Notes: generated by a model not told the origin, from the letters alone. 64,000 bases of DNA from Sphingopyxis sp. OAS728 (GCF_014873485.1 NZ_JADBDT010000001.1:3776501-3840500), one strand, 5' to 3'. Positions 43,086-52,675 are shown, counted from the first letter of the stretch. Program-made: numbers and translations.

Positions 43086-43595
43086 CTAGCAGCCGGTGGG
43101 CTGTTGCGCGCCGTCGCCATGGCAACGCGGATCGTCTTCCTTGTCCAGATATTCGATGCCGAGTGGCCCGGTGCCGGTGACCTGGGTAATATATTCACCC
43201 GACTGCGCCCAATGGAAATGGGGCGTATTGTGCGGCAGGATGACGACGCTTCCCGGGCCATAGGTCTGGAGCTTGGTAGGGTCGAAGGTCGTCCCGAAGC
43301 CGATGTAGAAGACCCCCGAAATCACCGTGTAAATCCGGTCTTCCGGGTGGATATGCGGCATCAGCTTGACCCCGCCGGGCACCTTGACGCGCACGGCATA
43401 GGGCGCGTGTTGGGCGGGATCGCCGACGACCTTTGCCAGCTCGGCGCCCGGTGGAAACGCGGCGAAGGGTTCGAAGCGAATATCCTCGGATCGTACCGAT
43501 CCGATCTCCGTCGGGGACAGGCTCTGCGCCGATGCGGATGGTGCCGAACACATGATGCAGGCCATGGCGATCTTGATGGGGGAGGAGCGGCGCAT
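43086..43595 (-). CDS. Secreted cupin
   Basis: 169 residues with a signal peptide (1-23, ending SASA) and one cupin barrel. Motif 1 is HIHPEDRIYTVISGVFYIG and motif 2 PHNTPHFHWAQSGEY, with several His suited to metal binding. Domain position 50-150. It lies 6 bp after the DJ-1-type gene on the same strand, so the two are one operon, preceded by the dyads at 44367-44399. ChrR-like or dioxygenase-like roles are possible; none is shown. Confidence 0.82.
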   Translation of the reverse strand: MRRSSPIKIAMACIMCSAPSASAQSLSPTEIGSVRSEDIRFEPFAAFPPGAELAKVVGDPAQHAPYAVRVKVPGGVKLMPHIHPEDRIYTVISGVFYIGFGTTFDPTKLQTYGPGSVVILPHNTPHFHWAQSGEYITQVTGTGPLGIEYLDKEDDPRCHGDGAQQPTGC

Positions 43596-43601
43596 CGATG
43601 C

Positions 43602-44306
43602 TCAGGCGGCGCCCGCGACAGGGGCCGCCATCGCCGTCAGCAGCTTGACCAGCGCTTCGGCGCCCGCCGTCGACGAGGCAGGATTCTGTCCGGTGATGAG
43701 CCGGCCGTCGGTGATGGCAAAGCTTTCCCAGTCGGCCGCCTTTTCGTACAGGCCACCGAGGCGGACGAGTTCATCCTCGACGAGGAAGGGGACGACCTCG
43801 GTCAGGCCAACGGCCTCTTCTTCGCTGTTTGCAAAGCCGGTCACGCGCTTGCCCTTTACCAGCGGCTGTCCCTCGAACATCACCTGCCGCAGCACGCCCG
43901 GCGCATGGCAGACGGCGGCGACGGGCTTCCCGGCGTTGTAGAACGCCTCGATCAGCGCGATGGAATCGGGGTTGTCCGCAAGGTCCCACATCGGGCCATG
44001 GCCGCCGGGATAGAAGATCGCGTCATAATCCTCGGCGCGGGCATCCTCCAGCTTGCCGGTGTTCGCAAAGACCTTTTGCGCATCGGCATCCTGTTTGAAG
44101 CGCGTCATTGCGGGGGTCTGGTTTTCGGGCAGGTCGCTCTTGGGATCGACCGGCGGTTGTCCGCCCTTGGGCGAGACGAGGGTGAGGTCCACGCCCGCAT
44201 CGCGGAACACATAATAGGGGGCGGCACCCTCCTCGAGCCAGAAGCCCGTCTTGCGCCCCGTGTCGCCGAGCGTGTCGTGCGAGGTGAAAACCATCAAGAT
44301 GCGCAT
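43602..44306 (-). CDS. DJ-1/PfpI family protein (Hsp31-like)
   Basis: 234 residues of the class-I glutamine-amidotransferase-like fold. The nucleophile is C133 in AVCHAPG with neighbouring H134, and an acidic partner is in FWLEEGAAPYY (E25-E26). This matches the Hsp31/glyoxalase-III type rather than true amidotransferases. Likely roles are detoxification of reactive carbonyls or chaperone-like protection. It is first in an operon with the cupin. Tandem dyads lie 60-93 bp upstream. Confidence 0.88.
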   Translation of the reverse strand: MRILMVFTSHDTLGDTGRKTGFWLEEGAAPYYVFRDAGVDLTLVSPKGGQPPVDPKSDLPENQTPAMTRFKQDADAQKVFANTGKLEDARAEDYDAIFYPGGHGPMWDLADNPDSIALIEAFYNAGKPVAAVCHAPGVLRQVMFEGQPLVKGKRVTGFANSEEEAVGLTEVVPFLVEDELVRLGGLYEKAADWESFAITDGRLITGQNPASSTAGAEALVKLLTAMAAPVAGAA

Positions 44307-44366
44307 CGTGCTGCTCCTTCGCTGCTGGATGGCTGATGAGGTAACATCGATGGGGCGCGGCGGCAG

Positions 44367-44382
44367 TCAGACATTGGTATCG
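44367..44382. promoter_or_regulatory. Degenerate dyad upstream of DJ-1/cupin operon (1)
   Basis: TCAGACATTGGTATCG carries one good half-site (GGTATCG). It is in tandem with the better copy at 44384-44399, 17 bp centre to centre, a phased arrangement also seen at 56333/56349. Confidence 0.45.
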
Positions 44383-44383
44383 C

Positions 44384-44399
44384 CAAGACCATGGTATCG
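44384..44399. promoter_or_regulatory. Dyad upstream of DJ-1/cupin operon (2)
   Basis: CAAGACCATGGTATCG matches the perfect dyad at 37804 in 14 of 16 positions. Its centre is 85 bp upstream of the DJ-1-type start at 44306. A further half-site GGTATCG is at 44406-44412. Confidence 0.62.
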
Positions 44400-44414
44400 G
44401 GTGCGCGGTATCGA

Positions 44415-46895
44415 TCACCATTCCGATGGGCGAAGGGTCAAGCGCAGCCAGAATTGCCGGCCGGGTTCGAACCCGCAGAGCACTTCGCCCGATCCGGCGG
44501 GGCCCTTGATTGGCGCGCCGGTGATCGTGCCGGGAAAGACGCCGCCGCCGCCCGGATAGTTGAAATTCAAGCAGCCGCCCGTCGTGTAGCGGTTGGTCAG
44601 ATTATTGCCGATCAGCGCGACCTCCCAGCGATCGTCGGGCCCCGCCAGTCGGACATGTGCGCCGAGCTTGGCGAACGCGTCCTGATATCCCCGCTCGCGG
44701 TTGCCGATATCGACGACATAGCGCGACGAATATTGGAAATTGGCGCCCAGGCTGAGGGTGAGTTTCCCGGTCAGCGGGCGCTCATAGCCCACACTCAGCG
44801 TGCCCTGCCAGGCCGGCGCACGGGGCAGGGGCGTGCCCGAAAGGTCCTGCCCATTATAGCGCACGGGGCCTCCCGACGCCGGGTCGATGCTGAAATAGCC
44901 CGCGGCGATCTCTTGGGCATCGGTTACCGGGGTCGGGAGAAGATTGCAGCCTTCGGCGACCGTCTGCCCCGCCTTGCAATCGGCGCCGACGAAACGCGTG
45001 AAGCGGCCGTGGTTCCAGTTGAGCGCGCCCGTGACGCTGAGCCCGGGCATCGCGCGCGGGCGATAGCGGAGCGTGAGGTCGGCGCCATAGACTGTCGCGG
45101 CGCCCGCGTTGACCGTCGCCAACGCAGGAACCCCTGCGGCGCTGATCCGGATGACCCCGGCCTGCAGCCCCTTGTAGCGATAATGATAACCGGTGAGGTC
45201 GAAATAGAATTGGCGGTCGCCGGCATAGCCTTTGATGCCGACCTCGCCGCCGCGCCCGCGCTCGTCACCGAACGAATTGTCGGTTCCCGGAATTGGCGGC
45301 TGGTTGATGTTGTAGGATCCCGATTTGTTGCCCTGTTTGTATGCGCCAAAGATTGTCAGCTCGTCGGTCGGATACCAGGCGATCGTCATCTCGGGTGACC
45401 AGTTGTGTAGCTTGAGCCGCGGAGCTTCGAACCGGATCGTCGCGCCCGGCACACCGCCATAGGCGCCGAAGGCGTCGAGCGCGGTCTGCATGTTGCGCCG
45501 CCGTTCGTCAGTCCACCGCAGGCCGCCGGCAATCTCGAACCGCGACGTGGGGCGGGCGCGTATCTGGCCGAAAAGCGCGAGCGCCCTGATATCGATATCG
45601 TGCGATCCCGCGAGTACGACGGGCGGGAAGCCATAGAGGCTATTGCCGAAAAAGCCGATGTCGTTCCGGAGGTTGCCGTCCTGAAAAAAGGCGCCGGCGG
45701 TGACATCGAACAGGCCGCCGCGATCGGAGGTCAGGCGCAGCTCCTGCGTGACCTCCTCGCGCCGCAGCGCCTTGGTGATCGCGATCGGCGATCCGGCGCC
45801 CCCCGACCAGGGACCGTTCTGCAGTGCGTCGGCGGTGAGGTGATAATAGCCCGTCACCGACGTCAGCAGCCAATCCGGTGCGACCGTCCAGTTGAGTTCG
45901 GCGGTGGCGAAGCGCTGGTCGAGGTCGGTGAAATTCTCCCCCTCGTTCGGCAGGCCGCCATAGGCCCGATCGTCGAGCGCGATGATATTGACGTTGCGGT
46001 CGGCCCGGCAATCCTCGTTGGCGCTATATTGCGAGGGCAGGTTCAGGCCGATCGTCGGCAGATAGTTGAATATGCCTTCGGGGCAGTCGACGAGCTGCGC
46101 GCCGAGTCCACCCAGACGCCGGTCGTGGGTGGCGTTGAGCTTGATCCGCGCGCTGAAATTGCTCGCGGGTTCGAACAATGTCGTGAGCCGAAGGATGAGG
46201 CCGCGATTGCGGCCGAAACGCGCGTCGGGCTGCCGCGCCCCACTGCCGGGGACGGCGAGTGCCGTGTTGCGGAAATAACCGTCGCCCGCCGTGTAACGCG
46301 TCGCGAGGCGCAGCTTGAGACCCTCGGCGACGTGCCCCGAGACGATCGCATCGGCCTGCCATTCGCGGGCTCGGGTCTCATAGGCAAGAGCGCCGATGAT
46401 TTCGGTCTTTTCGCCCGGATCGGCGGTCCGGATCGCGATCACACCGCCGGGGCTGTTCTTGCCGAAGAAGAGCGGCTGCGGTCCCTTGAGTATCTCGATC
46501 CGGTCCATATCGAAGAGGCCCGCCGAATAGGCCGCGCCCTGTCCGAGCGGGAGGCCGTCGATATTGAGCGCGACCGACTGGTCCATCCCCGGATCGAGGG
46601 GGCTTGCCCCGATTCCGCGGAGCGAGACTTCGGTTCCGACCTCGAGCGGCGCCGCGCCGAGGATGAGGCCCGGCGTCAACGATGCGACGCCATAGAGATC
46701 GGTGACCTGCCGGTTCGCGAGCTCTTCGGCACGAAGGACGCGCGGCGCGGCCGGAACGCGGATGGCCTGTTCCTCGCGCTTGCGCGCGGTGACGATGATG
46801 TCGGCAGGATCTTCGATCTGCGCCATCGCCTCGGGAGTAGGGACGAGCAAGGCAATGATGAGCGCGGCGCTTGACCGGAGATGGAGCGGTACCAT
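44415..46895 (-). CDS. TonB-dependent receptor coupled to kinase 2
   Basis: Receptor of 826 residues. A signal peptide (1-25, ending PEAMAQ) is followed by the TonB box DIIVTARKREEQ, a plug with VSLRGIGASP and MDRIEILKGPQPLFFGKNSPGG, and a barrel ending LRLTLRPSEW. It has no STN domain. The ATG is 4 bp after the stop of kinase 2 on the same strand, mirroring the kinase 1-receptor pair. If kinase 2 translation ends at its amber codon, this coupled gene may be poorly expressed unless the second kinase fragment is translated. Confidence 0.92.
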   Translation of the reverse strand: MVPLHLRSSAALIIALLVPTPEAMAQIEDPADIIVTARKREEQAIRVPAAPRVLRAEELANRQVTDLYGVASLTPGLILGAAPLEVGTEVSLRGIGASPLDPGMDQSVALNIDGLPLGQGAAYSAGLFDMDRIEILKGPQPLFFGKNSPGGVIAIRTADPGEKTEIIGALAYETRAREWQADAIVSGHVAEGLKLRLATRYTAGDGYFRNTALAVPGSGARQPDARFGRNRGLILRLTTLFEPASNFSARIKLNATHDRRLGGLGAQLVDCPEGIFNYLPTIGLNLPSQYSANEDCRADRNVNIIALDDRAYGGLPNEGENFTDLDQRFATAELNWTVAPDWLLTSVTGYYHLTADALQNGPWSGGAGSPIAITKALRREEVTQELRLTSDRGGLFDVTAGAFFQDGNLRNDIGFFGNSLYGFPPVVLAGSHDIDIRALALFGQIRARPTSRFEIAGGLRWTDERRRNMQTALDAFGAYGGVPGATIRFEAPRLKLHNWSPEMTIAWYPTDELTIFGAYKQGNKSGSYNINQPPIPGTDNSFGDERGRGGEVGIKGYAGDRQFYFDLTGYHYRYKGLQAGVIRISAAGVPALATVNAGAATVYGADLTLRYRPRAMPGLSVTGALNWNHGRFTRFVGADCKAGQTVAEGCNLLPTPVTDAQEIAAGYFSIDPASGGPVRYNGQDLSGTPLPRAPAWQGTLSVGYERPLTGKLTLSLGANFQYSSRYVVDIGNRERGYQDAFAKLGAHVRLAGPDDRWEVALIGNNLTNRYTTGGCLNFNYPGGGGVFPGTITGAPIKGPAGSGEVLCGFEPGRQFWLRLTLRPSEW

Positions 46896-46899
46896 CGCC

Positions 46900-48963
46900 C
46901 TATGCGCCGTCCTTCGACGCTACGGGTAGCGAAAAGACGAGGGTGGTGCCGGGCCCCTCGTTGGACATTGCCCAGAGCTTCCCCTTGTGACGGTCGATGA
47001 TCGAACGGCTCACTGACAGGCCGATGCCCATGCCATGCGGCTTCGTCGTATGAAAAGGTTCAAAAATTCGTTCACGATCTTCCTTGGCGATGCCGGTTCC
47101 TGTGTCGCGGACCATCAGCTGTACCCGTCCGGTTTGGTGCTGCACCGAAAGGATGGATATCTGGCGGGGGCGGTCATCGACGGCGGAAAGCGCATCGGCT
47201 GCGTTCAGGACGAGATTCAGGATCACCTGTTGCAGTTGGATGCGGTCACCGGTCACGTGGGGCAGTTCGTTGTCCAGATCGACGGTCATCGCGATGCGCC
47301 GGCGCTGCAGGTCATGTGCACAGATTGCGATGACCTCTCGCGCTGCGTCGTTGAGGTCGAGCAATTCGAGAGCAAAATCCTGTTTTCGATAGAGGCTACG
47401 GAGGCGTTTGATGACTTCTGCGGCCCGGTTTCCATCCCGGACGCTTCGTTCTGCCGTTCGAATTGCGCCTTCGATATTGGGCGGGTCGGTCGCGAGCATC
47501 CGCAGGCATGTGTTGGCGTTGGTGATAATGCCCGACAGCGGCTGGTTCACTTCGTGCGCTATCGAGGCTGCAAGTTCTCCGAGGCTGAGCACCCGGGTAA
47601 CGTGGGCCAACTCGGATCGTAATTTTTCCGAAGCTTGTTCTGCCAGGCGCCGTTTCGTGATGTCTTGCGAGACGCCGACACACTCCACTCGTCCGTCTTC
47701 ATGGTGAAAGACCAGGGTTGAATTGCTCATCCATTTGATACGCCCGTCGGGCATGAGGATGCGTTCCTCATTTTCCGGATTGTCCAGCCCCTGCCGCATA
47801 CGATCGACCCGTCCCTGAACCATCGCGGCATCGTCCGGGTGCACCATAGGCATCAGATTGTTGGGGCCGAGCGGAAGGCTCGGGTCGATTTCCCAGATGC
47901 GGTACATCTGTTCGGACCAGATCAGCTTGTCATGGACAAGGTCCTACGAGAAGGAACCTGTCTCGCTTATCCGTTCTGCCGTAACCAACAAAAACTGGCG
48001 TCGTTTCAATTCATTCTCTGCACGATAACGTTCGATCGCAATGCTGGAGATATGAACGGCGCGCTGAATGATGTCCTGATGTTCGGGACGAAATTCGCCC
48101 GTTTCAGAGCGATAAACACATAGCGAGCCGAGTATCCCACCGTCCTTGGACGAGATCGGGACGCCGCAAGCCGACCTCAGCCCCTCATCCAATAGGCGCT
48201 TCTGAACATCCGTGTTTTGCCAACGGGGATCTGTAGCGATGTTTTTGGCGATTATAGTGGTCTTGTGTGCAGCGGCGCGTCCGGCGGGAGACATATCGTC
48301 AGCGAGAGGTGTGCCGGGCACGCTTTCGATGAGCTTGCATGATAATGTCGGCGCGACCGCGATTTCATAGACGGTCCCCGTCGCGTCGAGCGTGCGGATT
48401 TCGCATGGGCAATCAGGAGCCGCCTGTTCGATGACCTCGCACAACGCGACAAGGATGTCGCGGATTGGCCTGCTCGATGCGACGAGTTCGAGCAGCCGCC
48501 GCTCGCCGGCCAGCATGATCGCGGTGCGCTTCTGATCCTCTATATCGATGTTGACGCCATACCATTGGGCGATCTTTCCGTCGGCGCCCGGCGATGCGCT
48601 CGAACGGAAGGAAAACCAGCGATAGACACCGTCGTGGCGGCGAAGGCGCGCCTCGATTTCGCCGCCGCTTCCGGCTGCGTTGAAGGCCTCCCAGCAAGCC
48701 ATCACGCGATCTACGTCGTCGGGATGGACCACGCTCGTCCATTGCCACCCCTCGAGTTGCCCGGCCGAAAGGCCGACATAGTCGAGATAGCGGCGGTTGA
48801 AGAAATTCCCGGTCCCGTCGGCACGGGCCGACCAGGCCATTGCGGGGATGGAGTCGACGACGCGTTGAAGGTCCCGTTCGTTCTCCGTTGGCGGTGCCGA
48901 CAGCGATGCGGCCGCGCTTCGCGAAGCACGGGCACTGCGTCCCTCGGCGCCATTCTTGCTCAT
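46900..48963 (-). pseudogene. PAS/GAF histidine kinase 2 split by an in-frame amber codon
   Basis: Conceptual product of 687 codons with PAS (about 25-150), GAF (about 155-330), PAS (about 330-445), HisKA (H470 in ASIAHEVNQPLSGI) and HATPase (GMGIGLSVSRSI). Codon 340 is TAG (47944-47946), between SETGSFS and DLVHDKLIWSE. No frame change occurs: both sides stay in register and align with kinases 1 and 3, where this position is Thr and Trp. A single TGG-to-TAG change would explain it. The downstream part has an ATG at 47907 that could give a 335-residue kinase core. The start ATG is 48963; 48984 is possible. Confidence 0.85.
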
Positions 48964-49029
48964 ATGCGCTCCCGCAGCCAACAAGCAGCACAGGGTCTAC
49001 CCATGCCGTGCCGAGGGCGGAAGCACTAT

Positions 49030-49045
49030 CGAGACGAAAGTATCA
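49030..49045. promoter_or_regulatory. Dyad upstream of kinase 2
   Basis: On the minus strand it reads TGATACTTTCGTCTCG, with 9 of 10 arm positions of GATAC-N4-GTATC. Its centre is about 75 bp before the kinase 2 start and it overlaps the flavin reductase stop codon. The 15-base core is identical to that at 49722-49736. Confidence 0.65.
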
Positions 49046-49630
49046 GTCGGGCTCGTTCGTATGGCGCGCGGTCGCCAGCGCCTTTGCCCACCAGAGCAGT
49101 TCGTCGAGCATCGTCACGGCATTGTCGGCGATATAGGGAAGGTCGGCGAGATCGCGGTCCTTCAGCAAGGCGTCGAAGAAATCGCCCCCCTGGATGTGGA
49201 CACCGTTGCGCGTCGGCGCAACCTGAAGCTCGATCAGGTTCGTGCGGAGTTGCTCGACCGCGCGTGCGCCGCCGACCGAGCCATAACCGAGGCAGGCCGC
49301 CGGCTTGCGCGCCCATTCGGGGTAGGCATAGTCGAGCGCGTTCTTGAGCACCCCCGAAATGCCGTGATTATATTCCGCAGTGACGAAGATATAGCCGTCG
49401 AACTCTGCGACCTTCTTTTGCCAGCGCTGCGCAACCTCGTTCTTCGCCGGCACATAGGCGTTGGATGCGGGCTCGTCGAAGAAGGGCAGGGGATAATCGC
49501 GCAGGTCGACAATCTCGACATCCATATCGCCGCGCGCGGCGGCGATATCGTGGATCCATGCGGCGGGTCTGCCGCCAAAACGCGTGGTGCGGGTGGTGCT
49601 GATAATGATGGCAATTCTGGGGTTTGGCAT
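49043..49630 (-). CDS. NADPH-dependent FMN reductase-like protein
   Basis: Flavodoxin-like oxidoreductase of 195 residues. It starts with IAIIISTTRTTRFG (phosphate loop), then PLPFFDEP and the hallmark TAEYNHGISGVLKNALDY near 90-107. GYGSVGGARA is the second flavin loop. This is the YieF/ChrR/ArsH-like group of quinone, chromate or azo reductases. I choose ATG 49630; the frame to 49768 covers the promoter. It is divergent from an MFS exporter, with a dyad between them, and lies upstream of kinase 2. Confidence 0.9.
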   Translation of the reverse strand: MPNPRIAIIISTTRTTRFGGRPAAWIHDIAAARGDMDVEIVDLRDYPLPFFDEPASNAYVPAKNEVAQRWQKKVAEFDGYIFVTAEYNHGISGVLKNALDYAYPEWARKPAACLGYGSVGGARAVEQLRTNLIELQVAPTRNGVHIQGGDFFDALLKDRDLADLPYIADNAVTMLDELLWWAKALATARHTNEPD

Positions 49631-49720
49631 GGACGCTGATCCTGTGGCGACACATAGCGTGCCGGGAGCAGGCGGATATCGGCCCCGAGCAAGGGACAGC
49701 CCATTGGACGAAGGTATTGC

Positions 49721-49736
49721 GGATACTTTCGTCTCG
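49721..49736. promoter_or_regulatory. Dyad between flavin reductase and MFS genes
   Basis: GGATACTTTCGTCTCG matches 9 of 10 arm positions. It lies about 98 bp upstream of the reductase start and 107 bp upstream of the MFS start, so it could serve both. A weaker half-site, TAATACCATCGTGCAA, is at 49760-49775. Confidence 0.62.
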
Positions 49737-49835
49737 TCGCACCCGACTATCGGCCCGCGTAATACCATCGTGCAATTGAGCGGTCGGGGCGGGCCGTCGA
49801 TGTCGCGCGCCTCCCGACGTTAAACCGGATTGCCC

Positions 49836-51074
49836 ATGCACAGCCCAGCCCGCCCCGCGAACGACAATCGACCTGCCGGTATCGTGCGCGGAACGAAGGA
49901 ATATCGGCATCTCGCTTTCGCACTGCTGATGGCGGGCTTTTCGACCTTCGCGCTCCTTTATGCCGTGCAGCCGCTGCTGCCGGTTTTTTCGCGGAGCTTT
50001 GGTATCAGCGCGGCCAACGCCAGCCTCGCGGTATCCTTCTCGACGGGCGCGATGGCGCTCGCGTTCATCCCGGCGGGCATCCTGTCCGACCGGGTCGGCC
50101 GACGTCCGGTGATGATCGCGTCGCTATTCGTTTCGGCCTTGCTGACCATCGCGTCGGCGGTTGTGACCGATTGGGGCGCCCAACTCGTCTTGCGTGCCTT
50201 GATCGGGCTTGCGCTGGCGGGGGTCCCGAGCGTCGCGATGGCCTATATTGCGGAAGAGGTCGACCATGGATCCCTGGGGGCTGCGATGGGCCTCTATATC
50301 GCGGGCTCGGCGATCGGCGGGATGACCGGACGGATCGGTGTCACGTGGGTGAGCCATTTCACCGGCTGGCAGGTCGCGATTGCGGCCATCGGCGTGGCGG
50401 GGCTCGTGGCGGGCCTGATTTTCCTGTCCAGCGCTCCGCGTTCGCGTGGCTTCCATGCAGCGCATCACGACGTAGGATCGCTCGCGACGGCGACCCGGCG
50501 CCTGTTCGCCGATCGCGCATTGCCGTGGCTCTATCTCGAGGGCTGCCTGCTGCTGGGGACCTTCGTCACCATCTATAATTATCTCGGCTTCCATCTCGAG
50601 CAGCCGCCCTATGGCCTTGGACAGGCGGCGATCGGATCGATCTTTTTCCTCTACATCATCGGATCGTTCAGTTCGGCGTGGTTCGGGACACTGGCGGCGC
50701 GTTTCGGACGCGACCGGCTACTCTGGATGCCCGTCGCCGCGATGGCGGCGGGGATCGCGCTCAGCGAGGCGCGGTCGCTATGGCTCGTCATCGTCGGCGT
50801 CGCGGTGACCACCGGTGGCTTGTTTGCCGCGCATTCGACCGCTTCGGGGTGGGTGGGGGCACGGGCGACGCGCGACCGTGCGTTGGCCGCCGCTTTTTAC
50901 CTGCTCTTCTATTATCTGGGGTCGAGCCTGTTCGGCGCCGCGGGTGGGCTGGCCTGGGACGCCTATGGCTGGACGGGGGTGGTCCTCTATTGCTTCATAC
51001 TTGCCGCCGCCGCCGTGGGCGTCGCCTTTCGGCTCCGCCACATCGCCGCGGTCGAGGCGTCTTCCCGAAACTGA
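49836..51074 (+). CDS. MFS transporter, YnfM/AraJ-like
   Basis: Inner-membrane facilitator of 412 residues with about 12 hydrophobic segments. The A-motif-like loop GILSDRVGRRPVMI sits between helices 2 and 3, and LYAVQPLLPVFS is in helix 1, as in the YnfM group. Such proteins usually export small molecules. An in-frame TTG at 49830 is an alternative start; neither has a clear ribosome site. It shares a promoter region with the flavin reductase and ends 2 bp from the convergent enoyl-CoA hydratase gene. Confidence 0.88.
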   Translation: MHSPARPANDNRPAGIVRGTKEYRHLAFALLMAGFSTFALLYAVQPLLPVFSRSFGISAANASLAVSFSTGAMALAFIPAGILSDRVGRRPVMIASLFVSALLTIASAVVTDWGAQLVLRALIGLALAGVPSVAMAYIAEEVDHGSLGAAMGLYIAGSAIGGMTGRIGVTWVSHFTGWQVAIAAIGVAGLVAGLIFLSSAPRSRGFHAAHHDVGSLATATRRLFADRALPWLYLEGCLLLGTFVTIYNYLGFHLEQPPYGLGQAAIGSIFFLYIIGSFSSAWFGTLAARFGRDRLLWMPVAAMAAGIALSEARSLWLVIVGVAVTTGGLFAAHSTASGWVGARATRDRALAAAFYLLFYYLGSSLFGAAGGLAWDAYGWTGVVLYCFILAAAAVGVAFRLRHIAAVEASSRN

Positions 51075-51076
51075 GG

Positions 51077-51913
51077 TCAGCTCTCCGCGCTGTCCACGAA
51101 ACGGCCGAGCTCGCGTTCGACGTCGGAGCGGGTCTGGAGCCCCATGCCGATCAGCCGCGCCATGCGTTCGCGCGTTTCCGGGCGCGCCGTCGAGACGAAG
51201 AATTGGTCGAGCGCTGGCGGGAAAACGCCGTCATCGGGCAGCGAGAGCTGATCGACGAAGCGCTTTGTCTCGGCGAGTGCGTATTTTTCGAAGCCGGCGA
51301 GACGGCGCGCGAAGCGGTCGACGAACCAGTCGAGTTCGGCGTCGGGTATGGCGCGGTTGACATAGCCGTAGCGCTCGGCGAGCTCGGCGGGGAAATCGTC
51401 GGCGCCAAGCACGACCTCGAGCGCCCGGCCGCGACCGACCAAATGCGCGAGCCGTGCCATCGGGTTTGCGCCGGGAACTGCGCCGACGCCCACCTCGAAC
51501 TGGCCGAGGATCGCCTTTTCAAGGCTCGCGAATCGCATGTCGCAGGCGAGCGCGAACTCGCTGCCTGCCCCGCGCGCGCGGCCGCGGATCATCGCGATCG
51601 AAGCAACCGGGGCGCGACTTAGACGCGCCAGAACGTCGAGCCAGGGATGCATGCCGGTGGGGCCCTTGGGCATCGCGGCGGTCCGGGCCTTGTCCACGAG
51701 CACGTCGTAGTGGGCGAGGAAATAGTCGGGGTCTTCGCTGGCGAAGACGACGACCTTGACGTCGGGGTCCGTCTCCATCTGCGCAATCAACCGGTCAAGC
51801 TCGCCGATCGTGTCGGGGTCGATCAGGTTGATCGGCGGGTTCGAAAAGGTCGCGTGCCAATAGCCGGGCGCGGGATATTCGAGGCGGATCTGCTGGGTCA
51901 TGTTCTGGCTCAT
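51077..51913 (-). CDS. Enoyl-CoA hydratase/isomerase family protein
   Basis: Crotonase-fold protein of 278 residues. The oxyanion-hole and catalytic regions are visible: MIRGRARGAGSEFALACD and AILGQFEVGVGAVPG, with both Glu residues used by hydratases (in GSEFAL and GQFEV). The N-terminal half has an unusual HYDVLVDKA stretch, so the CoA substrate may differ from short fatty acyl chains. The ATG at 51913 overlaps the stop of the small kinase gene (ATGA), an odd operon partner. Confidence 0.85.
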   Translation of the reverse strand: MSQNMTQQIRLEYPAPGYWHATFSNPPINLIDPDTIGELDRLIAQMETDPDVKVVVFASEDPDYFLAHYDVLVDKARTAAMPKGPTGMHPWLDVLARLSRAPVASIAMIRGRARGAGSEFALACDMRFASLEKAILGQFEVGVGAVPGANPMARLAHLVGRGRALEVVLGADDFPAELAERYGYVNRAIPDAELDWFVDRFARRLAGFEKYALAETKRFVDQLSLPDDGVFPPALDQFFVSTARPETRERMARLIGMGLQTRSDVERELGRFVDSAES

Positions 51914-52599
51914 TGCGCGGCGAGCACATTCCAGACGGCCGATGCTGCCGTTGCCTCGACGATCGGGACGGCGTCCGCAGCGGGAAAATGGACCACGGCG
52001 AAATTGCCGCGTCGCGTGAACGACCAACGGACGGCGCCGCCAATCTCCCGCACGAGCGAGCGGACGAGCCTCTGTCCGCGGCCGGGCGCGCTGTCCCTTT
52101 CGGACCGGCCGCTGTCGCTGACGAGACAGAGGATATAGCTGCCTTCGTCGGTGATCCGAACATCGATCAGTCCCGGCTTGCCCTTGAGGCCGTGCCGCGC
52201 CGCGTTGCGGAGCAGCTCGGCCACGATCAGTCCGATCCGCCAGCCGCGATCAGCGGGCACCCGGATATCGTCGGCCTTCAGGATCAGGTGGATGTTGCGA
52301 TCGGACAGGGTCGCACGGGTATATGCGCCGCAGATCGCTGCGATATGGTCGGCAAGATTGACCGCAGCGTCGATAGCCGGTGCCGACAACGCGCGATGCG
52401 CTTCGGCGTGATCGCGGAGGCGGTCCGCGACGCCCCGCAATGTATCGCGCACGCTGCCGCCGGCGCGAGCGGCGGCAATCGAAAGCATCGCGATTGCCTC
52501 GGCATATTCGTTGATGACGCGGTGGTTGATCTCTTCGACCAGATTGAGCGACGCGGGGAGCGCGCCTGTACCATTCATCGCAAAACCATGTTCCAGCAT
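51910..52599 (-). CDS. Small HisKA_2-type histidine kinase without sensor domain
   Basis: 229 residues. The dimerisation/phosphoacceptor part has H26 in LVEEINHRVINEYAEAIAML, the HisKA_2 pattern, and the ATPase part has IGLIVAELLRNAARHGLKG, VSDSGR and a compact G2 region. No PAS, GAF or membrane part is present. The ATG at 52599 has GGAG upstream. It follows the two response regulators by 89 bp with its own dyad and overlaps the enoyl-CoA hydratase gene. It may act as a partner or phosphatase for the nearby regulators, which is inference. Confidence 0.8.
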   Translation of the reverse strand: MLEHGFAMNGTGALPASLNLVEEINHRVINEYAEAIAMLSIAAARAGGSVRDTLRGVADRLRDHAEAHRALSAPAIDAAVNLADHIAAICGAYTRATLSDRNIHLILKADDIRVPADRGWRIGLIVAELLRNAARHGLKGKPGLIDVRITDEGSYILCLVSDSGRSERDSAPGRGQRLVRSLVREIGGAVRWSFTRRGNFAVVHFPAADAVPIVEATAASAVWNVLAAQ

Positions 52600-52675
52600 G
52601 ACCGGTCTCCTGCATTGCTCGTTGCAGGGATTAGGTCAGGAAAGTCTCATTCGCGCCATTGAACCTTGGTGTAGC

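Noticed and set aside
43602..44306. True glutamine amidotransferase
   Set aside because: The Cys motif AVCHAPG and the Glu near residue 26 are of DJ-1/Hsp31 type, and no synthase partner is nearby.
46900..48963. Frameshift in kinase 2
   Set aside because: Both halves are in the same frame, 1077 bp apart from start to start (divisible by 3). The break is a stop codon, not an indel.
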